This document shows, in pieces, positions 4,655 through 10,566 of a stretch of DNA of 10,566 nt (positions within the stretch are counted from its first letter, which is position 1; the number at the start of each line of letters is the position of its first letter). The position numbers and the translations under genes were made by a program. Below the pieces are notes generated by a model. That model ran no database searches and was not told where the DNA came from. It worked only from the letters and a program-made list of their open reading frames with translations. The stretch comes from Syntrophomonadaceae bacterium (GTDB lineage Bacteria > Bacillota > Dethiobacteria > DTU022): the NCBI GenBank assembly GCA_007131435.1, contig SLQM01000231.1, forward strand, positions 1-10,566, given 5' to 3'.

Positions 4655-5851
4655 ATGGCTTATAAGATTAACGATTCTGTAACCTGGGTTGGCAAAATTG
4701 ACTGGGAGCTGCGCAAATTCCATGGCGAGGAGCTAAGCGCCCACAGGGGAAGCAGCTACAATTCATATCTCGTCAGGGGAAGTGAAAAAACAGCACTGAT
4801 TGATACTGTTTGGAAGCCTTTCGCCGGCGAGTTTGTAAACAACCTGAAAAAAGAAATTGACTTGAAAGAAATTGATTATATTATTGCCAATCACGGGGAG
4901 GTAGATCATAGCGGTTCTTTAACTGAACTGCTGAGAGAAATTCCCGGAACCCCTGTTTACTGCAGCAAGGCAGGAGAAAAGTCGCTGCGCGGACAATACC
5001 ACCAGGACTGGAATTTCCAGGTTGTCAAAACGGGAGATAAGCTTGGCCTTGGCGACAAGGAGCTAATATTTATCGAGGCAAAAATGCTGCACTGGCCCGA
5101 TTCAATGTTCTGTTACCTGACCGGGGACAATATTCTTTTTCCTAACGATGCATTCGGACAGCATTACGCAAGCGAGCTAATGTACAACGACCTAGTAGAC
5201 CAGTGCGAACTTTTTGAAGAGGCTATCAAGTATTATGCAAATATACTGACCCCCTTCAGCAAGCTTGTGGCAGCAAAAATTAAGGAAGTGGTTGGACTGA
5301 ACCTGCCGGTAGAGATGATTTGCCCCAGCCACGGAATTATCTGGCGCCATGATCCCCTGCAGATAGTTAATAAGTATGCAGAATGGGCTGACAACTACAG
5401 TGAAAATCAGGTAACTCTGATCTACGATACAATGTGGGATGGCACCAGGAAAGCTGCAGAAGCAATTGCCGGGGGTATCAAGGAAGCAAACAACAATATT
5501 AACATTAAACTGTATAACGCCGCCCGCTCTGATACTAACGATATAGTCACCGAGATATTTAAATCAAAAGCGATAGTTGTCGGTTCACCTACGATCAATA
5601 AAGGCATCTTACATTCCATCGCATCGCTGATGGAAATGGCCAGGGGACTGAAATTCCAGGGGAAAAAAGGAGCGGCATTCGGCTGCTACGGGTGGAGCGG
5701 AGAATCGGTTGGCATGATCAATGAACTGCTGGAAGATGCAGGTTTTGAATTAATCAACAAGGACGGTTTAAAGATGCTCTGGAACCCTGATGATGAAGCA
5801 GTGGCAGCCTGCCATCAATTCGGCAAGGAAATAGGCAGTGCATTAAAATAA
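4655..5851 (+). CDS. fprA: Flavodiiron protein (class A; FprA/rubredoxin:oxygen oxidoreductase family)
   Basis: The 398-residue protein has the standard two-domain class A layout. The N-terminal metallo-beta-lactamase-like domain (about 1-250) carries the di-iron ligands His80, Glu82, Asp84 and His85 in HGEVDHSG, His146 in MLHWPDSM, Asp165 in PNDAFGQH and His226 in CPSHGIIWR; all are intact. The C-terminal flavodoxin-like domain (about 252-398) has FMN-binding loops YDTMWDGTRKAA (257-268), SPTINKG (311-317) and GCYGWSGES (343-351). These enzymes reduce O2 to water and/or NO to N2O in the cytoplasm of anaerobes, using electrons from rubredoxin or coenzyme F420. No rubredoxin domain is fused and none is encoded nearby, so the electron donor lies elsewhere. 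AAGGAGGG is 8 nt before the ATG. It is co-transcribed with the upstream cupin and convergent with tetR across only 6 nt. Choice between O2 and NO as main substrate cannot be read from sequence. Confidence 0.96.
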   Translation: MAYKINDSVTWVGKIDWELRKFHGEELSAHRGSSYNSYLVRGSEKTALIDTVWKPFAGEFVNNLKKEIDLKEIDYIIANHGEVDHSGSLTELLREIPGTPVYCSKAGEKSLRGQYHQDWNFQVVKTGDKLGLGDKELIFIEAKMLHWPDSMFCYLTGDNILFPNDAFGQHYASELMYNDLVDQCELFEEAIKYYANILTPFSKLVAAKIKEVVGLNLPVEMICPSHGIIWRHDPLQIVNKYAEWADNYSENQVTLIYDTMWDGTRKAAEAIAGGIKEANNNINIKLYNAARSDTNDIVTEIFKSKAIVVGSPTINKGILHSIASLMEMARGLKFQGKKGAAFGCYGWSGESVGMINELLEDAGFELINKDGLKMLWNPDDEAVAACHQFGKEIGSALK

Positions 5852-5857
5852 GCATAT

Positions 5858-6460
5858 TCAGTTTTTAATACCATTCCAGAAGATGTCAAGCAGTTTAGCG
5901 GCATCTTCTTCTTTTACTTCGATATTATCAAGGATTACCATCCCGCCCATAACCACGTTATTAAGGGCCAGGAAAAGCCTGCCTGTCATTTCAACATCAA
6001 GATCTCCACGAATTTCGCCAAGCCTGATACCGTCTTGAATCAAAGTCATCGTTCCTGACAATAGTTCCTGGCGCTGTTCGAGAACCCAGGCCTGAAGCTG
6101 CTGAAAACTAAGCGGCCGTTCATTAAAGAGAAGGTGCATTTTTTTACGGTTATCTCTTAAAAGCTCCAGGTGGGTTAAAACAATATCGTGCATTGTTTTT
6201 TTTACCGTAGCATCCTTTTTCATATGATCCTGGAAGGTCTTAAGATAGGTTTGGGCGCAATATGAGAGGCAGTCTTTAAAAAGATCTTCCTTGCTCGGGT
6301 AATACTCATAGACCGTACCCTTTCCAACTCCCGCTTTTTCAGCTATTTCTATGATTGTGGCCTGGTAATAGTCTTTTTCGAGAAACATTTCCAACGCGGC
6401 AAGCAGAATTTTTTCTTTCTTGCCCCCAATTTCTTTAACTGGACTATAATGATCAACCAT
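5858..6460 (-). CDS. TetR/AcrR-family transcriptional regulator, linked to the RND pump
   Basis: The 200-residue protein has an N-terminal TetR DNA-binding domain (about 14-60): KILLAALEMFLEKDYY leads into the helix-turn-helix IIEIAEKAGVGKGTVYEYY (36-54) and the typical PSKEDLF. The C-terminal helical domain (65-200) is variable, as expected for the ligand-binding part. AAAGGA lies 10 nt before the ATG at 6460. The gene begins 42 nt after the stop of the large RND gene on the same strand, with no terminator or obvious promoter between, so the two are likely co-transcribed and this protein probably represses its own operon in response to pump substrates. The operator would lie upstream of 10566, outside the window. 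Family is certain; ligand is not. Confidence 0.93.
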   Translation of the reverse strand: MVDHYSPVKEIGGKKEKILLAALEMFLEKDYYQATIIEIAEKAGVGKGTVYEYYPSKEDLFKDCLSYCAQTYLKTFQDHMKKDATVKKTMHDIVLTHLELLRDNRKKMHLLFNERPLSFQQLQAWVLEQRQELLSGTMTLIQDGIRLGEIRGDLDVEMTGRLFLALNNVVMGGMVILDNIEVKEEDAAKLLDIFWNGIKN

Positions 6461-6502
6461 TTCTTAAAAATCCTTTCATCCTGGTATAAACTATCCCTTT
6501 TA

Positions 6503-9500
6503 TCACCTGATAACAGTCAGCAAATCCTGGCCTGCGCCGGAATAGCCGAGCAGGTAAAGAATGATCCCCGCCAGGATCAGGACAACTACCATGCGCAATA
6601 CAGCAATGATTAAGTTCCTGCTTGTAGGTGCAGTCGCTTTTTTAACCCTGCCGGCTCTTTGACCCTTTACCGGGATACTATCCCTGCCAACAGCAACCGC
6701 AGCCTGATGACCATTTTCAAACAACAGGGAAGTATCCTCCACGCCTTCTTTTTCACGGGTTAAAACCACATAGACAGATGGGATTGCAAGCAGCAGTAAG
6801 AGCGTACCTGTAATTTGGCCCCCGATAATTGTTATGGCCATAGGCGCCTGGATTTGTGCTCCTTCACCGAAGCCAAGGGCCAGGGGCAGCAGGCCCAATA
6901 CTGTGGTTGCAGTTGTCATCATAATGGGACGCAGACGGGCTGCCGCACCCTCAATGATCGCCTCTTTCAGGGGCAAACCGTGTAACCTGCGCTGCTGGTT
7001 GATGAAATCAACCATAATAATCCCATCATTAACCAGTATACCTGAAAGAACAACAATGCCGATCATGGCCGGAATACTGATGCTGTTTCCGGTAAGCGCC
7101 AGGGCCATGACTGAGCCGGCATAAGCCAGCGGTAGTGACAGAACTATGATAAAGGGGTGAAGCAGGGATTCAAACTGGGCTGCCATAACCAGGTAGACCA
7201 GCAGGGCAGCCATCAGGACTACCAGCTGAAGTTCTGACATCACATCGCCCATCAGGTTTGAACTACCGGCAGTTTTTATTTCATACCCCGGCGGCAGTGA
7301 AATTCGCTCTTCCAGCACTGCCAGGGCCTCGTCCGTGGCGGTTCCAAGATCCATATCGCCGTACTGCAGCTGAATTTGGCCAACTATCCTCTGATTTTCC
7401 CGCGGAATAGATTGTGGGCCAAAGGCCTCGGAAAGCTCGGCTACCTGGTCCAGCTGCAGGTATTCTCCGGAGGGGGTGTAAAAACCGATCTTGCCCAGGT
7501 CATCCATAGTCCGGATATCAGTTTTCTGGTAACCTAAAACAACGCTAAGCACACCGGCATCAGTTTCGATACGACTTACAGGTATCCCTTCCAGCGCCTG
7601 GCGCACTGCCGTGGCGACCTGGATTAAGGTTACCCCTTTTTGCAGGGCTTCACCCTGGTCAAGGCGGACATGAACCTCCGGCCTGTTTTCCTCCAGTGAT
7701 GATTGGACATCTGTAAACCCGGGATAATCCTGTAAAACGATGACTGCTTCTTCTGTTATCCTGATAATTTGCTCCAAATCATCGCCGCTGATAACCAGGT
7801 CAAGGCTGGTTTCCAGGCCGGCAGCATCTAGCAGCGATTCACGGTTGATGGTAACCTCAGCTTCAAAAGGCAGTTTACTTATTTCACCCCTTACATCTTC
7901 TATAATCTGGTCTATTTCTCTGACTCTTTGCGGATCAACTTCAGCCCTGACCCTGACCTGGTTTGAAGATCCCGTCCCCGAAGGGACCCCCATAAAACCG
8001 CCGCCGCCTACCCGGGTGGAATATGAAATAATTCCTTCTTTACCCGAGACTATATTTTCAATGGCCCGGGCATAGTTGTCACTGTTGGAAAGTGTAGTGC
8101 CGGGGGTAAGGGTCGCTTCAATTGAAAATGCCGATTCATCCGGGTTTGGGAACAGTTCAGTTCCGAGAGTAGATAAACTCAAAGCGCCAAGCCCGATAAA
8201 AATAGCGGCAAAGATTATAACCCACCAGGGATTACTTACTGCGGTATGGAGCATTTTCCGGTAACCGGGCAACCGATGCGGTTTAACCTTTTTTTTGCTT
8301 CTCTCATTCTTACGATCCAGTGACCTGGAAGCAAGCAGAGGGATAACGGTTAAAGCTACAACTAGTGAAGCAAGGATTGCACAGGAAACAGTTAAGGCAA
8401 ATTCCCAGAAGAGCTGTCCGGCAAGGCCGCTTAAGAAAACTACCGGGAAGAAAACGCTGATCGTGGTAAGCGTAGATGCCGTGATAGCCCCGGCAACTTC
8501 CTGGGCTCCGTTAACAGCTGCTTCTTCGGGGTTTTCACCCATCTGGTAACGCCTGAATATATTTTCACTGACCACAATTGCATTATCAACAAGCATTCCT
8601 GCCGCCAGGGCCAGGCCGCCAAGGGTCATCAAATTGATCGTGATATTGGCAAAATATAATAACGTAAAAGTAACTATGATGGCAGCTGGTATGGAAAGGC
8701 CGATAAACATTGTTGTCCTCCAGTTACGCAGGAAAACAAGCAAAACCAGGATTGCCAGTGCAGCTCCACCGAGCAGCGCCTCGGCAAGATCGGCCAGGGC
8801 GCGCTCAATCTCTTCAGCCTGGTCTAAAATAGTGTTAAAAGTAACCTGGGAGAAGTTATTCACGCTGCCGGCCGAAAGCTCATCAAGGACCTGGCGCACT
8901 TCCCTGGCAACCAGAACCGTGTTGGCATCGCCCTCTTTCTGAATAACCAGGTTAATGCTGGGTTGCTGGTTATAACGGGTAATGGTTGAGGGGTTATAAG
9001 TGTCCTGCTCAATTTCGGCTATCATACCGAGCGATATGGGGTTGATCGGAAAATCATCTTCAAGTTCTAACCCGGCAAATGACCCCCCGCCCGGGGACAT
9101 AGAACCCAAAATCATTGCAGTAGCCAGCTCAGTAAGACCGTCTTCCAGTTCCCGCGAAGCCGACGCAAGCCCCCTGTCTACCTCTCGCTGCACGTTGGAC
9201 AGCCAGGCGCTGTAATCTGGCAGGGATGCTATCGGCTCATTTCTCACGGAAGCCCAGTCTTCATGGAAGGATACGATAATGCTGTCCTGCTCAACCCTGG
9301 TAATCAATGGGTGAAGATAAGCCATCAAGACAAGTTCAGCCTGGGTCACATTATAGATATCCATCAGGCGCCTGTCCAGGGGAATGCGGGCAAAATCTCC
9401 TAACCATACAGCCTGGCCCAGGCTCCAGATATCTTCGAGCCTTACAGGTTCTTCACGCTGGAGATTGCCATCAACAGGTAAAGGCAGGCGTCCAATTGCA

Positions 9501-10540
9501 TGAAGATCCAAAACGAGATGATGTGATACCGGGTCATAGCTGACATCGGGGCTTGCAGTAAAAATGACCAGTTTGTTTTCAACGCTGCCCCCGTTCTGGT
9601 CAAGCCATTCAAGATTTATGGGCAGGAATATATTTCTGCCGGCAATAAAAATATTGTCCAGAACAAAAAAATCATCCCAGTATATTTCACGGACAGGGAC
9701 AGGAGATGCCCCACTGGAAAGAAGATTAACCTGGCCTGAGAGAACCTGGTTCAAATTTATATCTACCGATTGGCCAACCAGTTCTTCTAAGGCTTCCTGG
9801 TCAACCTGAAATCCGACAACAAGGTCGGACAACATTTCGCTCTGGGCATAGCGGCCCAGGAACCTGATTCTCACCTGGCGGTCATCAAGATCAATAATCC
9901 CGGCGGGAAGATCGGTTAAGCTGGCCCGCAGCACATTGGCAATCTGTTCGAAGGATACTTCATATTCTGTCATGAAATCAGGAGAGGTGCGTACAAACAC
10001 ATCCTGCTTGGCACCGCCCTGGACCTGCACGCTTGCTACTCCGCGAATAGACTCCAGGCGGGGGGATGCTGTTTCTTCCAGCCATTCTGTAAGCTGCACA
10101 GGATCATCTGATCCACTGGCTGAAAGCTGCATAATAGGCATCAGGGTTGGATCGAATTCCAGGATTATCGGCCTTTGCACTTCATCGGGAAAGGAGATCA
10201 AATCCATGCGTACATTAATATCTTCCCTGAGGCGTTTTACATCCGCACCCCAGTCAAAAACCAGGATGACCAGGGAAAGGCTTTCCTGGGATATGGAATT
10301 CAACCCTGTAAGCCCGCTAACTGCTGAAACTCCATCTTCAATCGGCTTGCTTACCAACTCTAAAGTTTCCTGGGGGGAACTGCCTGGAAATGGGGTGATA
10401 ATTGCCAAAATCGGAGCCTGTATGTCAGGAAGCAGGTCAAGCGGGCTCTGGTAAAGACTAACCATCCCGATTAGCAGGACCAGAATTAACAAGGTGCCGG
10501 TAGCGACAGGCCTTTTAACAGCCATCTTCGAAAGGCCCAT
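6503..10540 (-). CDS. RND-superfamily efflux permease (AcrB/SwrC-type) with large insertion and extra C-terminal helix
   Basis: This 1345-residue inner-membrane pump subunit shows both RND halves. First half: TM1 (about 12-30), the porter segment with FPGSSPQETLELVSKPIED (51-69) and PRLESIRGVASVQVQGG (160-176), then TM2-TM6 (588-738), with TM4 motif GMLVDNAIVVSEN (648-660). Second half: TM7 (770-790), second porter domain (about 795-1100), TM8-TM12 (about 1104-1260) with LSGILVNDGIIMVDF (1165-1179). RND pumps export drugs, lipids or metabolites using the proton or sodium gradient, usually with a periplasmic adaptor. It is about 300 residues longer than typical members (near 1040): roughly 255 extra residues lie at 243-499, and the tail 1262-1345 adds a linker and a thirteenth helix (1309-1332). 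GGAGG is 9 nt before the ATG. It likely follows an adaptor gene outside the window and precedes tetR. Substrate is unknown. Confidence 0.92.
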   Translation of the reverse strand: MGLSKMAVKRPVATGTLLILVLLIGMVSLYQSPLDLLPDIQAPILAIITPFPGSSPQETLELVSKPIEDGVSAVSGLTGLNSISQESLSLVILVFDWGADVKRLREDINVRMDLISFPDEVQRPIILEFDPTLMPIMQLSASGSDDPVQLTEWLEETASPRLESIRGVASVQVQGGAKQDVFVRTSPDFMTEYEVSFEQIANVLRASLTDLPAGIIDLDDRQVRIRFLGRYAQSEMLSDLVVGFQVDQEALEELVGQSVDINLNQVLSGQVNLLSSGASPVPVREIYWDDFFVLDNIFIAGRNIFLPINLEWLDQNGGSVENKLVIFTASPDVSYDPVSHHLVLDLHAIGRLPLPVDGNLQREEPVRLEDIWSLGQAVWLGDFARIPLDRRLMDIYNVTQAELVLMAYLHPLITRVEQDSIIVSFHEDWASVRNEPIASLPDYSAWLSNVQREVDRGLASASRELEDGLTELATAMILGSMSPGGGSFAGLELEDDFPINPISLGMIAEIEQDTYNPSTITRYNQQPSINLVIQKEGDANTVLVAREVRQVLDELSAGSVNNFSQVTFNTILDQAEEIERALADLAEALLGGAALAILVLLVFLRNWRTTMFIGLSIPAAIIVTFTLLYFANITINLMTLGGLALAAGMLVDNAIVVSENIFRRYQMGENPEEAAVNGAQEVAGAITASTLTTISVFFPVVFLSGLAGQLFWEFALTVSCAILASLVVALTVIPLLASRSLDRKNERSKKKVKPHRLPGYRKMLHTAVSNPWWVIIFAAIFIGLGALSLSTLGTELFPNPDESAFSIEATLTPGTTLSNSDNYARAIENIVSGKEGIISYSTRVGGGGFMGVPSGTGSSNQVRVRAEVDPQRVREIDQIIEDVRGEISKLPFEAEVTINRESLLDAAGLETSLDLVISGDDLEQIIRITEEAVIVLQDYPGFTDVQSSLEENRPEVHVRLDQGEALQKGVTLIQVATAVRQALEGIPVSRIETDAGVLSVVLGYQKTDIRTMDDLGKIGFYTPSGEYLQLDQVAELSEAFGPQSIPRENQRIVGQIQLQYGDMDLGTATDEALAVLEERISLPPGYEIKTAGSSNLMGDVMSELQLVVLMAALLVYLVMAAQFESLLHPFIIVLSLPLAYAGSVMALALTGNSISIPAMIGIVVLSGILVNDGIIMVDFINQQRRLHGLPLKEAIIEGAAARLRPIMMTTATTVLGLLPLALGFGEGAQIQAPMAITIIGGQITGTLLLLLAIPSVYVVLTREKEGVEDTSLLFENGHQAAVAVGRDSIPVKGQRAGRVKKATAPTSRNLIIAVLRMVVVLILAGIILYLLGYSGAGQDLLTVIR

Positions 10541-10549
10541 ATATGTAAA

Positions 10550-10554
10550 CCTCC
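10550..10554 (-). promoter_or_regulatory. Ribosome binding site of the RND gene
   Basis: GGAGG on the minus strand lies 9 nt upstream of the ATG at 10540 and fixes the start at the MGLSKMAVKRP terminus normal for RND proteins. The remaining 12 bases to the window edge show no promoter. Confidence 0.75.
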
Positions 10555-10566
10555 GGTAAAAATCAA

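Noticed and set aside
6834..10454. Several + strand open frames of 60-170 codons opposite the RND gene
   Set aside because: They lack ribosome binding sites and familiar motifs and mirror the codon pattern of the RND gene on the other strand.

Overview
The window looks like chromosomal DNA of an anaerobic Bacillota (Clostridia-type) bacterium. The pointers are purine-rich Shine-Dalgarno sequences (GGAGG, AAGGAGGG) before most genes, a class A flavodiiron protein typical of strict anaerobes, an Rnf-type membrane subunit, an SppA with the short single-domain layout of Gram-positive species, and an RND pump arranged with a TetR regulator. This is inference from gene content; no rRNA, tRNA or phylogenetic marker is present. 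I see no insertion sequence, CRISPR array, prophage gene or tRNA.

Layout. 1-103 (-): 5' end of an unidentified gene leaving the window. 104-408: divergent intergenic region with a good + strand promoter (160-189), followed by about 210 nt of leader that can fold into a nested, pseudoknotted structure (203-296). 409-1266 (+): a lone rnfD homologue, flanked on both sides by copies of an imperfect repeat. 1374-2045 (-): membrane-anchored trypsin-like protease whose reading frame continues upstream to 2246 without an ATG, GTG or TTG start; one extra A in an A7 run appears to separate it from a possible ATG. 2311-2580 (+): small charged protein of unknown function. 2577-3176 and 3191-4120 (-): a Yip1-family membrane protein behind sppA, in one operon. 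4297-4623 and 4655-5851 (+): a small cupin and a flavodiiron protein, transcribed together from a promoter with a 17-bp palindrome at its predicted start site. 5858-6460 and 6503-10540 (-): a TetR regulator downstream of a very large (1345-residue) RND permease.

How the genes fit together. Three membrane or envelope modules (RnfD; protease, SppA and Yip1; RND pump) alternate with an oxygen/NO-defence operon (cupin and flavodiiron protein). The strongest leads are the unassigned structured leader before the orphan rnfD, the RND protein with about 255 extra residues in its first extracytoplasmic domain plus a thirteenth predicted membrane helix, the N-terminal frame break of the protease, and the palindromic operator of the flavodiiron operon. 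I did not find a clearly new multi-gene system.
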